This document shows positions 18,374 through 28,113 of a stretch of 64,000 nt of DNA, piece by piece. Positions within the stretch are counted from its first letter, which is position 1, and the number at the start of each line of letters is the position of its first letter. The position numbers were made by a program, and so were the translations under genes. The DNA is taken from positions 558,001-622,000 of the forward strand of contig JANWWT010000001.1 in assembly GCA_025055675.1 (NCBI GenBank). The letters run 5' to 3'. Source of the DNA: Pseudanabaenaceae cyanobacterium SKYG29. Its GTDB lineage: Bacteria; Cyanobacteriota; Cyanobacteriia; Pseudanabaenales; Pseudanabaenaceae. The notes beneath the pieces were generated by a model that ran no database searches, had not been told where the DNA came from, and worked only from the letters and a program-made list of their open reading frames with translations.

Positions 18374-19327
18374 TTAAGCTAGTCCCAGTTCTAGCCGCAG
18401 TTGGTGTAGGGATGCAGGCGCAATGTAGGGGTCGCAGTAGACCACTTCTAGGGGACGATGGCGGTGGGGTTTAGCTTTTTCTAGTACCTGCTGTACTACT
18501 TCCGCGGAATCCCCCACGAAAATCACATGGGCATAGCGGGCAATGTTGTAGAGTTCCTCCTCTTGCTGGGGCATACAGGCAACGACTGTCAGTTCCTCCC
18601 CCCTAATACTGCGCACAATCGTCTCCGCTACCCGCAAAATACCACTGCTAGCAGACACAATGCCCACATAGGTACCAACGGGTAATGCTTGCAGCTTGTC
18701 TATTTCTTTCTGGTAGCGATTGATTTTCAGGGGAATAATGGGAATGTCAAAACCCTCTGCTGCTGCCTTGGTGGCAGGATAGAGGTAGGGATTAGTCACG
18801 ATCGTGGTAGCATTGTTGGTCTCCTCTAACAGATGGGGCAGACTCTCGATCGCTACCACCTGTACAGGGATAGCAAGAGCGTGGCGAATCTCCCTCGCCA
18901 TAATTTCCCCTACCCCTGGGTCACGGTCATGACAAGCCACCCAGACCCTGGCGGCACATTGTAAGCGCCAATTCAGTTCTGCCTGCATTGCCCGTTGGAT
19001 TTCTTCTAGCCTGTGCCCCCCTTGGACGAGGCGATCGATGGTCTGTCTGACTAGAGAGCGCAACTCCCCTATCCTGTTGTCCTCCCCTTGTTGTTTGACA
19101 AATACCCCTGCCCCTGGCTGCGCATCGACCAAGCCTGCTTCCTTTAGTTGTTGATAAACTTTGCTGATGGTATTGCGGTGCACTCCTGTCCACATTGCCA
19201 ATTGGCGAGTACTAGGGAGTTGTTTACCTGGGGGATACTGCCCAGAGGTAATGGCGAAACTGATTTGATTGTAGAGCTGGGTGGCAACGGGAATAGAACT
19301 ATCAGGCTGGATGTAGAATTTAACCAT
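18374..19327 (-). CDS. GntR-family transcriptional regulator
   Basis: A 317-residue DNA-binding regulator. Residues about 1-80 form a GntR winged helix (PVATQLYNQISFAITSGQYP, PSTRQLAMWTGVHRNTISKV, DAQPGAGVFV). The C-terminal 220 residues are not an aminotransferase domain or a typical FadR/HutC domain. They resemble the cyanobacterial group that includes Synechocystis Sll1961, a light-acclimation regulator, but orthology is inferred from general architecture only. Confidence 0.82.
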   Translation of the reverse strand: MVKFYIQPDSSIPVATQLYNQISFAITSGQYPPGKQLPSTRQLAMWTGVHRNTISKVYQQLKEAGLVDAQPGAGVFVKQQGEDNRIGELRSLVRQTIDRLVQGGHRLEEIQRAMQAELNWRLQCAARVWVACHDRDPGVGEIMAREIRHALAIPVQVVAIESLPHLLEETNNATTIVTNPYLYPATKAAAEGFDIPIIPLKINRYQKEIDKLQALPVGTYVGIVSASSGILRVAETIVRSIRGEELTVVACMPQQEEELYNIARYAHVIFVGDSAEVVQQVLEKAKPHRHRPLEVVYCDPYIAPASLHQLRLELGLA

Positions 19328-19334
19328 TGTCCTA

Positions 19335-19751
19335 TCAACAGCTACCTTTAGTCCATTTGTTGTCTTTGCGACACTTTTGTTGTTTACCCGCCCAGGTCAA
19401 TTTCCATTTGCCGTTGACTAAACTCATCTCCAGGCGATACTTCCAAGCTGACACCGCCGCGTCCGTCGACCCCGTCACTGTATGGGTAACTACTGCTTTG
19501 CCGGTGGAGTAGCTGACAGAAATACTTTCCGATTTCAAACCCTCTGGTTGGGGAGTGCTAAACTTAGCGAAGGCACGGAAAGCAACCAGCTTAGGGTCAA
19601 TGTCGCCAACAGTACTGAAGGGAGTTATATCTAGGGGGGCAAAATCTTCTTTGGTGGTTCTTTTCTTAGTAGTAGGTGGTGAGGTTGACTCCGCTAAAAC
19701 AGCTAAATTCAAGAGTCCTAGGCATAAATATAGAACCAATAACTTGCCCAT
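19335..19751 (-). CDS. Secreted or periplasmic hypothetical protein
   Basis: A 138-residue protein with an N-terminal signal sequence (KLLVLYLCLGLLNLAVLAES). After it comes a Thr/Lys-rich spacer, then a beta-rich domain ending in KCRKDNKWTKGSC, where two cysteines could form a disulfide. The WKYRLEMSLVNGKWKLTWAG segment has the look of an ARC6/NTF2-like terminal strand pair, but I do not assign a family. It lies just upstream of the co-directional GntR gene and may share its transcript. Confidence 0.65.
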   Translation of the reverse strand: MGKLLVLYLCLGLLNLAVLAESTSPPTTKKRTTKEDFAPLDITPFSTVGDIDPKLVAFRAFAKFSTPQPEGLKSESISVSYSTGKAVVTHTVTGSTDAAVSAWKYRLEMSLVNGKWKLTWAGKQQKCRKDNKWTKGSC

Positions 19752-19876
19752 AGACCACCCTTTCTGCCTGCACTAATTCTAAGTCCACTGCACTAGGCTT
19801 GTCAAATTTCTATGCCATCTATAAGTAAAAATCAATGCTAAAATGGTCGGCGTTCTTTAGTAAATTAAGATGCACT

Positions 19877-20848
19877 ATGGTTCCCAGTGATGCCCGCGCT
19901 AGAGTTAGTGAATTCATGAGAGCTATCCAGGATGAGATTTGCTCTGGCTTGGAGGCAATGGATGGCGGTGGCAAGTTTCGTGAAGACAGGTGGGAAAGAG
20001 TGGAAGGTGGGGGTGGACGCTCCCGTGTAATGACAGAAGGCAAGATATTGGAACGAGGAGGAGTAAACTTTTCGGAAGTGTTTGGCAAGGAATTGCCTCC
20101 CAGTATTACTAATCAACGCCCAGAAGCTAAGGGGCACGAGTTTTATGCCACGGGGACATCGATGGTGCTCCATCCCCGTAACCCCTATGTGCCTACAGTG
20201 CACCTGAACTACCGCTACTTTGAGGCAGGTCCAGTATGGTGGTTCGGCGGTGGTTTGGATTTGACTCCCTACTACGGCTTTGCTGAAGATGCCCAACACC
20301 TCCATCGTTGCTTGAAAGAAGCTTGCGACCGCCATAATCCCCACTACTACAGCGTATTCAAACCCTGGTGCGATGAATACTTCTACCTCAAACATCGGCA
20401 GGAAATGCGGGGCGTAGGGGGTATTTTCTTTGACTACCAGGACGGCAAAGGCAAGCTCTATCGCGGTGACCAGCAGGGGGAAGCCTTCCGCATCAGTGAG
20501 GCAATCGGGGAACTGCCGGAGCGCTCCTGGGAGGAATTGTTTGCCTTTGTCCAAGACTGTGCCCGCACATTTCTGCCTGCCTACTTACCGATCGTGGAGC
20601 GTCGCCAGGGGATGGAATGGGGCGAGCGGGAACGCCAGTGGCAACTCTATCGCCGTGGTCGCTATGTGGAGTTCAACCTGGTTTATGACCGGGGAACGGT
20701 GTTTGGTTTACAGACCAATGGGCGCACAGAGTCAATTTTGATGTCCCTGCCTCCCCTAGCCCGCTGGGAGTACGACTACCATCCCCAACCGGGCACCCCA
20801 GAGGCGGAACTAGTCGAAGTCTTCCTCAAACCAAAGGCATGGGTATAG
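19877..20848 (+). CDS. hemF: Oxygen-dependent coproporphyrinogen III oxidase
   Basis: Converts coproporphyrinogen III to protoporphyrinogen IX with oxygen, in heme and chlorophyll synthesis. Family signatures are [31 protein letters not shown] and [15 protein letters not shown] (catalytic His and Asp region). Further ones are [14 protein letters not shown] and [13 protein letters not shown], with a C-terminal [20 protein letters not shown] 19877 (323 residues, [14 protein letters not shown]) resembles other cyanobacterial starts; ATG 19835 would add 14 residues. Neither has a clear Shine-Dalgarno. A DUF3067 gene follows directly. Confidence 0.96.
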   Translation: MVPSDARARVSEFMRAIQDEICSGLEAMDGGGKFREDRWERVEGGGGRSRVMTEGKILERGGVNFSEVFGKELPPSITNQRPEAKGHEFYATGTSMVLHPRNPYVPTVHLNYRYFEAGPVWWFGGGLDLTPYYGFAEDAQHLHRCLKEACDRHNPHYYSVFKPWCDEYFYLKHRQEMRGVGGIFFDYQDGKGKLYRGDQQGEAFRISEAIGELPERSWEELFAFVQDCARTFLPAYLPIVERRQGMEWGERERQWQLYRRGRYVEFNLVYDRGTVFGLQTNGRTESILMSLPPLARWEYDYHPQPGTPEAELVEVFLKPKAWV

Positions 20849-20849
20849 G

Positions 20850-21167
20850 ATGACAGGGGCGGAACTCCGATCGATTTTAGTGGCAAAGTGGGGCTATTCC
20901 TACGATGTACAGCTGCGGCAGACCGGGAATAGAATTTACCTGCAAGTGATGTGGCGGTACTTAGAGCAAGCCTCCTTTCCCCTTTCAGAAGGGGAATATC
21001 TCGCCCATCTCGATCGGGTTGCCGCCTACCTGAGTGATTGGCAGGTCACGGAACAGGTAATTGCCGCCATTAGAGACAGCCGTATCAAGCCCAGACTAGG
21101 CAAGGCTGTAGCGATTCCCCTCCAATTGCCCCAAGGAAGAGCAGTAGAATGGTTGATGAATGGCTAG
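20850..21167 (+). CDS. DUF3067 family protein
   Basis: A 105-residue protein of a family conserved in cyanobacteria and chloroplasts. It starts TGAELRSILVAKWGYSYDVQ, continues LQVMWRYLEQASFPLSEGEY and ends PRLGKAVAIPL. It starts one base after the hemF stop, so the two are almost certainly co-transcribed. The molecular function is unknown; coupling to hemF hints at tetrapyrrole or thylakoid biology but that is inference. Confidence 0.85.
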   Translation: MTGAELRSILVAKWGYSYDVQLRQTGNRIYLQVMWRYLEQASFPLSEGEYLAHLDRVAAYLSDWQVTEQVIAAIRDSRIKPRLGKAVAIPLQLPQGRAVEWLMNG

Positions 21168-21228
21168 ATTTTTCCTCTAGCTAGGTTTATTGTGGAAGAG
21201 TAAGGGCAAGATAACGGAAGCTGGGGGG

Positions 21229-23997
21229 ATGGGGGAAACAGGTTCCAACTACTGGGATCGCCAGTTTGTCAGTCTGGGGCGGGCGGTACACACTTTGCGG
21301 GAAGCTAGCAGTGAGGCAGAGTTAATTGCCACTGCCATCAGTTATTTGAAGGAAGCTTTTGATTACCGCCTAATTTGGATTGCCCTGTTTGACAGCGAGA
21401 ATTACACTCTCATTGGCAAAGGGGGGGTGACCCCAGCGGGGGATATTAAGTTTTTGTATGAGAAGTTCAAACTAGAGCCAGGGGATTTACTCGATACGGT
21501 GGTAGTACAGCGCAAGCCCTTGCCCATCCCTGACCTACGCCAGGAAATCCGCAGTGGTGAGTGGATGAAAGTAGCACAAAAGTTTGAAGTCCAGGGGACA
21601 ATTATCTACCCTATTTTCTATCGCAAAACTACGGTTGGTCTGTCTATCCTTGGTTCCCATCACTGGAATGTCTCTCCCCGAGCAGAGGAGAAAGCTAAGC
21701 TATCTATCCTCTTTGGTACCCTAGCAGCTAGTCTCAATCGCCTGCAGTTAGAAAGTCAGCAACAGAAGCGGGCGGATGACCCCCTCCTCAACTGCCTCGA
21801 TCGCTTTCGCAGTATTACCCAATTGCAGCAACGTCTGGAAGAGGTGGTGGAGGAAACCCAGCGGTTTTTAAGTCCCACCCGTACCTATTTGTACTGGTAT
21901 GACCCCCAACAGCGCCTGTTTGTCCGCCGTGCCGCTAACCGCCTCAAAGCCCCAGGGAAAAAGTCCGACTCCCACACAATTTCACCCCAAGGTTCCCCTG
22001 CCCTCTATCAGACTCTCAGCAGTGGGCAGATGGTGGCAATTGCCAATACCAAAACTACCCGATCGGACTTGAACCTAGTCAATTTACGGGTGTTCAACAA
22101 CCCCAACCTAGGGGCATTTATGGTGGCACCAATTACTTTAGAGGGAGATTTAGTGGGCTTCTTGCTGGTAGAAAATGACCAACCTCGATTGTGGACAGAG
22201 GAAGAAAAGCGCTACCTCAAAGGCATTACTCAATTACTCTCCCTCCTCTTGCCCCTGGAGGAGATGGATAAGCGCTTGCAGCAGGTGACCACCGACCAAG
22301 TGTTAGTGGCAGGGATTGCCCAAGCCGTCTACAGTGAAGAAGAATTCCACAGTGCCCTGGAAAAAGCTGCTACCCAACTCTGCCAACGCTTACAAGCGGA
22401 GAGATTTTGGCTGGCTGCCCTCAATTCCGATCGGGGTACTTTTGAAATTTACTACCAATATCACCCCAAGAATGTCCGTCCCTTGCCCCCCAACCTAGGG
22501 GAACTCTCCCCCGTCGATACCCAGTTACTGGAGCAATCCCTGGAAGCTGTAGCAGTGGAAAATCTGGAGTATGACTTAAAATTTTTGGCATGGCGGTCAG
22601 TTCTAGCCAATTTTGGTATCAAAACCCTTCTCCTCAACAGTACCCGCAAACGGAAAGCCAAACTAGAAGGGATTGTGGTTGTGGGGCACACAGAACCCCG
22701 TGCCTGGTCTAAGCTCGATCGGGAATTACTGCGCTCCGTTGCCCAACAGTTAGGGGTATTACTACAACAGCGTCAGATGCAGCGGCGGGGGGAAGAGCAA
22801 GACCGCCTACTCAAAAGCATTAAAAATGCTCTCCTCCATTTGCAAAGCTGCTATACCCTTGACACGCTCCACCGTACTGCTGTCCAGGAGATAGTCAAGG
22901 TGACAGTATCGCCCCTAGCAGTCCTGTTGACCTGGCTGCCCGGACGATCGGGGGGGAATATTGCTGCCAGCTTTGCCACCCAGGATGCCTTCAAACTCAA
23001 CTACACGGAGACAACGCTTTCCATCGACAATGACCCCCTGGTGCAGTGGTGCCTGCAGACGGATGGGGTGTTAACCCTCAGTGTCCATGACTTACCCGAG
23101 GTGACAAGGCAGTGGCTAAATGCCCCTGGGATTGGTCAAGTGGCGGCGATGGCGCTCCACATAGCTCCCCACCTTGCTCCCACCGGCTTGATTTTAGTAG
23201 CCGACCGTTTGACTAGGGTATGGGAGGAAGCAGCATTGCAGGCATTGGCAATTGTAGTCAATCAACTGGCGTGGCTACGGCGGGATTTAGTCTTGGTGGA
23301 AGATTTGCTCAGGCAAAAACAGGAATTAGAGCGATTGAACTGGTATAAGACGCGCCGCTTAGAAGAAATCAAACGCTCCGTGGGCGTAAGCCTACAACGT
23401 CTAAACAGCAAAGAAGGTGATGGAGACACTAACCTCACTGCCCGTCTGCAGCAAACCGCTAATCAACTACAAAATACGATCGCTCCTTTAGCCAATATCG
23501 AAAAAGAAAGCTGGCGATTGCGGCTAGATTACGATACTGCCTCCCTCTCTGGCATTCTCAAACGCGCCCTAGAGAGATTAGAAAACATTGTCCATCAAAA
23601 ACAACTATGGGTGCAGATACACAACCAAATCAACGCCACAATTGTAGGAGACATTGGCAAAATTGAAATGGTCTTCCATGAACTGTTGTTGTTTGCCTGT
23701 AACCGATCGGCAGCAAAGGAGCGCATTGACATCTGGTGTCGGGAAGAAGAGCAACGGGCGGTAGAAATAGTAATTACGGATTATGGCGAAGTTGATCCCC
23801 AATTACTGCAGGAATTACAGGAAGGGCGTAGTCCCGATTTTTTAGTTCCCTCTCTCCTGGATCAGCCCCCAGGGTTGAATATAGCTATCTGTCAGCGGTT
23901 AATGGCAGAGGCAGGGGGGGAAGTGGCTATCTATGTCCTAGAAGACCATCGCACCTTAACTCGTTTAGTCCTGCCCATTGCCACTAGCCCAGCCTAG
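21229..23997 (+). CDS. Multi-GAF sensor protein with degenerate histidine-kinase-like C-terminus
   Basis: A soluble protein of about 922 residues. ATG 21229 is preferred over the upstream TTG 21190 because a G-rich Shine-Dalgarno-like run precedes it. At least three GAF-like domains occur in tandem (about residues 20-180, 190-360 and 370-530), with a probable fourth at about 545-700. A helical region follows and then an ATPase-like domain. The kinase end is unusual: no HE(L/I)RTPL box, the N box is only FHELLLFACNRS, the G1 box reads ITDYGEVD instead of DxGxG, and G2 reads PGLNIAIC. It may be a pseudokinase or an anti-sigma-like ATPase. Confidence 0.8.
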   Translation: MGETGSNYWDRQFVSLGRAVHTLREASSEAELIATAISYLKEAFDYRLIWIALFDSENYTLIGKGGVTPAGDIKFLYEKFKLEPGDLLDTVVVQRKPLPIPDLRQEIRSGEWMKVAQKFEVQGTIIYPIFYRKTTVGLSILGSHHWNVSPRAEEKAKLSILFGTLAASLNRLQLESQQQKRADDPLLNCLDRFRSITQLQQRLEEVVEETQRFLSPTRTYLYWYDPQQRLFVRRAANRLKAPGKKSDSHTISPQGSPALYQTLSSGQMVAIANTKTTRSDLNLVNLRVFNNPNLGAFMVAPITLEGDLVGFLLVENDQPRLWTEEEKRYLKGITQLLSLLLPLEEMDKRLQQVTTDQVLVAGIAQAVYSEEEFHSALEKAATQLCQRLQAERFWLAALNSDRGTFEIYYQYHPKNVRPLPPNLGELSPVDTQLLEQSLEAVAVENLEYDLKFLAWRSVLANFGIKTLLLNSTRKRKAKLEGIVVVGHTEPRAWSKLDRELLRSVAQQLGVLLQQRQMQRRGEEQDRLLKSIKNALLHLQSCYTLDTLHRTAVQEIVKVTVSPLAVLLTWLPGRSGGNIAASFATQDAFKLNYTETTLSIDNDPLVQWCLQTDGVLTLSVHDLPEVTRQWLNAPGIGQVAAMALHIAPHLAPTGLILVADRLTRVWEEAALQALAIVVNQLAWLRRDLVLVEDLLRQKQELERLNWYKTRRLEEIKRSVGVSLQRLNSKEGDGDTNLTARLQQTANQLQNTIAPLANIEKESWRLRLDYDTASLSGILKRALERLENIVHQKQLWVQIHNQINATIVGDIGKIEMVFHELLLFACNRSAAKERIDIWCREEEQRAVEIVITDYGEVDPQLLQELQEGRSPDFLVPSLLDQPPGLNIAICQRLMAEAGGEVAIYVLEDHRTLTRLVLPIATSPA

Positions 23998-24056
23998 GAA
24001 AGAAGACAAAAGCTTAGCTTGCCCCTACCATTGATCCTGCTGGATTCCCATTCTCT

Positions 24057-25544
24057 ATGACCAAACTAGATGCAGAAGTAATTGTTGTTGGTGCTGGCAT
24101 AGGTGGCTTAGTTACTGCCACACAGTTAGTAGCAAAAGGAATTGATGTTCTAGTGCTAGAAAAATACCTCATTCCTGGGGGCAGTGCTGGTTATTTTAGT
24201 CGCAATGGCTATCGGTTTGATGTAGGTGCCTCCATGATTTTTGGCTTTGGCAAACAGGGAACGACTAATTTACTAACCCGTGCCCTAGCTGCTGTGGATC
24301 AGGAGGTGGAAACCATCCCCGACCCCATCCAAATTCACTACCATTTGCCCAAGCTAGACATCAAAGTCCACCGTGATTACCAACAGTTTGTAGATGAACT
24401 GAGCCGAAAGTTTCCCCATGAGAAACGGGGAATTAGACAATTCTATGATGAGTGTTGGCGAGTGTTTAACTGTTTGAATGCTATTCCCCTTCTCTCCCTG
24501 GAAGAATGGCGCTATTTACTGACAGTGTTTGGGCAAAATCCCCCGGCTTGTCTGGGGCTAGTAGGATATTTACCGCAGAATGTAGGCGATGTGGCGCGGC
24601 GCTATATTGCTGACCCTGAATTACTCCAGTTCATCGACATGGAATGCTACTGTTGGTCGGTGGTACCCGCCGATCGGACTCCCATGATTAATGCGGGCAT
24701 GGTATTTAGCGATCGTCACTATGGGGGCATCAACTATCCCAAGGGGGGCGTGGGACAAATTGCCCTCAAACTGACAGAGGGGTTGACAGCTAAAGGGGGC
24801 AGAATCCGTTATGGTGCCCGTGTTACCCATATCCGTCCCCATGACCATAGCATTTCCGTTGCATTAGCCACAGGGGAAACCCTGACAGCCAAAAGAGTAG
24901 TATCCAATGCTACCCGCTGGGATACCTTTGCCCTACTAGAACAGAAACCTAGCTGGTGGGAAAGACAGTGGCTCGATCGTTATCAAAAATCCCCTAGTTT
25001 TTTAAGTTTGCATTTAGGCGTAGATAAATCTATCGTACAAAACGTGACAGACTGTCATCACATCCTATTAGAAGACTGGTCACAGATGGAAGCAGAACAG
25101 GGCACAATTTTTGTTTCCATCCCCACTTTGTTAGACCCTGAATTGGCACCAGCGGGTTATCACATTTTCCATGTATTTACTCCCAGTTGGATGCAAGCTT
25201 GGCAAGGGCTATCCCCTCAACAATACGCGGAGAAAAAAGAAAGAGATGCAGAACGAGTGATCGATCGGTTAGAAACCATCTTTCCAGGCTTGACAAAAGC
25301 GATCGATTATCAAGAGGTAGGGACACCTCGCACTCACCGGCGGTTTTTAGGTAGAATTGACGGCACCTATGGACCGATTCCCCGCCGTCGACCTTTAGGT
25401 TTACTGGGCATGCCATTTAATCGCACGTCCATACCCAATTTATTTTGTGTGGGGGATAGCACTTTTCCAGGGCAGGGCTTGAATGCTGTGGCTTTTTCGG
25501 GATTTGCCTGTGCCCATTTAGTAGCTACTACTTTGGGGAAATAA
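24057..25544 (+). CDS. crtH: Carotenoid isomerase CrtH/CrtISO (prolycopene isomerase)
   Basis: FAD-dependent enzyme isomerising poly-cis lycopene to all-trans lycopene in carotenoid synthesis. The 495 residues begin with a dinucleotide-binding motif VIVVGAGIGGLVTATQL and GGSAGYFSRNGYRFDVGASM. The CrtH-specific stretch CYCWSVVPADRTPMINAGMV and then SDRHYGGINYPKGGVGQIA separates it from CrtI/CrtP desaturases. The C-terminal FAD site is LFCVGDSTFPGQGLNAVAFSG. It is followed 2 bp later by a membrane protein gene in the same direction. Confidence 0.93.
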   Translation: MTKLDAEVIVVGAGIGGLVTATQLVAKGIDVLVLEKYLIPGGSAGYFSRNGYRFDVGASMIFGFGKQGTTNLLTRALAAVDQEVETIPDPIQIHYHLPKLDIKVHRDYQQFVDELSRKFPHEKRGIRQFYDECWRVFNCLNAIPLLSLEEWRYLLTVFGQNPPACLGLVGYLPQNVGDVARRYIADPELLQFIDMECYCWSVVPADRTPMINAGMVFSDRHYGGINYPKGGVGQIALKLTEGLTAKGGRIRYGARVTHIRPHDHSISVALATGETLTAKRVVSNATRWDTFALLEQKPSWWERQWLDRYQKSPSFLSLHLGVDKSIVQNVTDCHHILLEDWSQMEAEQGTIFVSIPTLLDPELAPAGYHIFHVFTPSWMQAWQGLSPQQYAEKKERDAERVIDRLETIFPGLTKAIDYQEVGTPRTHRRFLGRIDGTYGPIPRRRPLGLLGMPFNRTSIPNLFCVGDSTFPGQGLNAVAFSGFACAHLVATTLGK

Positions 25545-25546
25545 CC

Positions 25547-26293
25547 ATGCGCAAATGGCGAATTCTGCTGCAAATTTTGCCCTTAACAGGGTTATTTTGT
25601 CTTGTCAAATTGTGGCTATATCGTCTAGGCTGGCAACCTTGGCAGTTTGATGCTTTCACGGGAGCATTATTTGCCACTGCCAGTTTTGTCACTAGTTTTG
25701 TCCTAAATGGCACCTTAACCGAATATCGCAGAAGTGAAGAATTACCCATCCTAATTGTCAATGCTTTAGAGTCTATTCAAGACTGCCATATTTTATTTGC
25801 TTCCCTCTGCAAAGATTATGACCCTAGACCCCTAGAGCAACAGTTAGCTGCTATGGCTGCATCAATAGTGGAATGGCTCCTTGGTAAAGACAGTATAGAC
25901 AAAGTTTACCGACAGATTGACAAAATTAACTTGGCTTATCAAACCATGTCGGAATTAGGAGGTGCTAACTGGATTCAGCGACCACAAATTGAACTAGGAA
26001 AAATTCGCCTATACGTGCAGCAGATTAGAGCTTCCCGTGACAGTGATTTTGTTGCCCCTGCCTATATCATATTGCTCATATTTTTGCTAGCAGCAATTGT
26101 AGCTCTGCTCCTAATTAGGGGAGAAAATATAACAGAGACTTTTACAGTATCGGTCTTTATTTTCGTTTCCTTTGTATATTTGTTTGTACTAATCCGCGAT
26201 TTGGAAAATCCCTTTCAGTACGACGGTACTTCCAGTGTTGATGTTGACCTCTCTCCCCTACTACATTTCGGACAGCGCTACCAAGTTACCTAG
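25547..26293 (+). CDS. Membrane protein, bestrophin-like/DUF4239-like topology
   Basis: A 248-residue inner or thylakoid membrane protein with two N-terminal hydrophobic helices (about 8-26 and 35-53). A soluble helical loop follows, with a second hydrophobic pair at about 167-215 (AYIILLIFLLAAIVALLLI and VSVFIFVSFVYLFVLI). The C-terminal DLENPFQYDGTSSVDVDLSPL resembles DUF4239/bestrophin-like proteins, which share a D-L-E-N/D-P-F motif. The start codon lies 2 bp after crtH. Function unknown. Confidence 0.7.
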   Translation: MRKWRILLQILPLTGLFCLVKLWLYRLGWQPWQFDAFTGALFATASFVTSFVLNGTLTEYRRSEELPILIVNALESIQDCHILFASLCKDYDPRPLEQQLAAMAASIVEWLLGKDSIDKVYRQIDKINLAYQTMSELGGANWIQRPQIELGKIRLYVQQIRASRDSDFVAPAYIILLIFLLAAIVALLLIRGENITETFTVSVFIFVSFVYLFVLIRDLENPFQYDGTSSVDVDLSPLLHFGQRYQVT

Positions 26294-26568
26294 GTTGATG
26301 CTATTTCTTATAGTCATTCCAGATAGAGAATGCACCCAAGACGGGTGTAAGATAAGGGCAGAGTAGGAATTATGGCAAAGATTGAAGACGCCCTAGAGCA
26401 TCGACTCAAGTCAGAAAGTGATAGCTGTGATTAAGAAGATAGTTTCAAGTAAGCACTGATGATAACAAATAAGTTAAATTGTCTAAAGTTAAGTTGAGTC
26501 TGAGTTCTGCGAAAAGTCCCGTAGATATTGGCTCATTTTCCAAATCAATAAAACAGGTTTCAAGATAT
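26294..26568. other. Intergenic region at the left edge of the glycan cluster
   Basis: AT-rich DNA between two convergently transcribed genes. It contains a 20-codon ORF (26372-26434, beginning MAKIEDALEHRLKSESD) that reads like a truncated N-terminus and may be a gene remnant. No terminator hairpin stands out. Confidence 0.4.
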
Positions 26569-28113
26569 CTATTCAAAGTAGCTTAAGTCAATCTCCGCGT
26601 TGTCTGTATCCAGCTGTAGCTCGGCTATTCGTTTGGCCAAAACTTCTATAGTTGATTTGGTATACTCCAATCTTGACTTAGTTACTGTTAGTTCTTCCTG
26701 TAGAGACTGCACTTTTTGTGCGATGTAGGATTCAGAAATCTTGACTTCATCTAGGTATGCCCTTAGAGCATCATAACAATAATCTTGAGGACACAATTTG
26801 TCTGGTGGAGGGAGTAACTCCCCTTCTCTTATCTGATGTAAACTATCCTTGAATACATTAGGCGTGTTATAACGCAAGTAATGTTCACGAGCTAATTGGG
26901 ACTGCTGTATTAGTAACGGCTCACTAATTGATTCTAAGCACTCATACAAATCAGACAAATTTCTCCATACCATAGCTTCTGGATAAATAATTCCTGCTCC
27001 CGAAAACAGGCTAGTTTTATAGTGTTGATGATTGAGAATTGGTGTTCCTGAGGACATGACCTCCACGGAGGTCTTGCCACCACCTAATGGAAATGAACTG
27101 ATGTAAACATCAACCTGAAATTCTATCATTGCTTGCGCTACACTTCTAACCCAAGGAATGTACACAAAATTCTTTTCATCAATCCCTCTCTCCGCTAGCC
27201 TTTTTCGCACCAACTTCAGTAAGTCTTCTGTTACAGGACCAATATGTATGTGTTTACCTCTTGTCAATCTCAGAATTTGGGGTATTTCATCAAAGTAACT
27301 AAACGAGTACGTGCCAATAAATTTTTCTAACCTCCCTGAACTACAAGTTATAATTGAACCTGATTGTAGAAATTTCCTATCAGTAAATGTTGGAACATCA
27401 GTAACGGAAAGAGGCAAATAACAAACTCTTTGAACTCCAAGACTTTCTTTACAGTTAAAGTATCCAAAAGGATGAGGATCGATGTGAGTTACGTTGGGTA
27501 GATACAATCCTAAGGTACAAGTGTGGTCACCATGATGGTAATAATATACATCAAAACCTCTATCCATATAGGCAACTAGAAGTGGAATAGGGTCCTGATT
27601 ATGACCAAATATAAATACCTCAGAAGGAGATAGGTCAATTATTTGCGATTTAATAAAGGTTGCTTTTACTGTATAGGCTCCATTAGGAGCATGTCTTACA
27701 TCGATGCCATAGGTGGAAAACCTGTCTATTACTTCCCTTCTCTCTCCTCTATTGTAGAGATCAGTTAATAGAATTATGTGTTGCCTCTCTGGCTGGAACT
27801 TGATCAGATCCTCTATAACTGCTGTATGTCCGCCTGCTATATACAGTTCAGTTGCTACGTAAACAGATAAGCTAGTATTCTTCCTGGTAGAAACTGCAAA
27901 ACTAGGCTGCAGAGAGTCAAATTTTTCCCATATCATTCTACACATACGGTCTAAGTCATGCGAACCGAATACTCTACCTACTGATCTTTGATCACAAATA
28001 ACAGTCAGTACAAAGCTAGTCAACAAGTTACACGCACTATCAATGTCATCATTTTTCAGAAACAAATTAATTCTATCCTCAATGTCCTGAATAGGGTCAA
28101 CCATACTTTTCAA
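26569..28113 (-). CDS. GT-B-like glycosyltransferase with C-terminal IDLSYF tag
   Basis: A 514-residue protein. After a helical N-terminus, residues about 80-440 look like a GT-B fold, with the C-terminal nucleotide-sugar-binding pattern [20 protein letters not shown]. No DxD motif or signal peptide is evident. The last 75 residues turn into a coiled coil ([20 protein letters not shown]) that ends KRIAEL, a short spacer and IDLSYFE. The same ending occurs on the fusion protein at 60061-62355. It is the last gene of the minus-strand sugar cluster and overlaps the aminotransferase by 17 bp. Confidence 0.75.
   Translation of the reverse strand: MKSMVDPIQDIEDRINLFLKNDDIDSACNLLTSFVLTVICDQRSVGRVFGSHDLDRMCRMIWEKFDSLQPSFAVSTRKNTSLSVYVATELYIAGGHTAVIEDLIKFQPERQHIILLTDLYNRGERREVIDRFSTYGIDVRHAPNGAYTVKATFIKSQIIDLSPSEVFIFGHNQDPIPLLVAYMDRGFDVYYYHHGDHTCTLGLYLPNVTHIDPHPFGYFNCKESLGVQRVCYLPLSVTDVPTFTDRKFLQSGSIITCSSGRLEKFIGTYSFSYFDEIPQILRLTRGKHIHIGPVTEDLLKLVRKRLAERGIDEKNFVYIPWVRSVAQAMIEFQVDVYISSFPLGGGKTSVEVMSSGTPILNHQHYKTSLFSGAGIIYPEAMVWRNLSDLYECLESISEPLLIQQSQLAREHYLRYNTPNVFKDSLHQIREGELLPPPDKLCPQDYCYDALRAYLDEVKISESYIAQKVQSLQEELTVTKSRLEYTKSTIEVLAKRIAELQLDTDNAEIDLSYFE

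Noticed and set aside
26372-26434. Twenty-codon ORF (MAKIEDALEH...) as a gene
   Set aside because: Too short, with no convincing family; noted only as a possible remnant in the intergenic entry.
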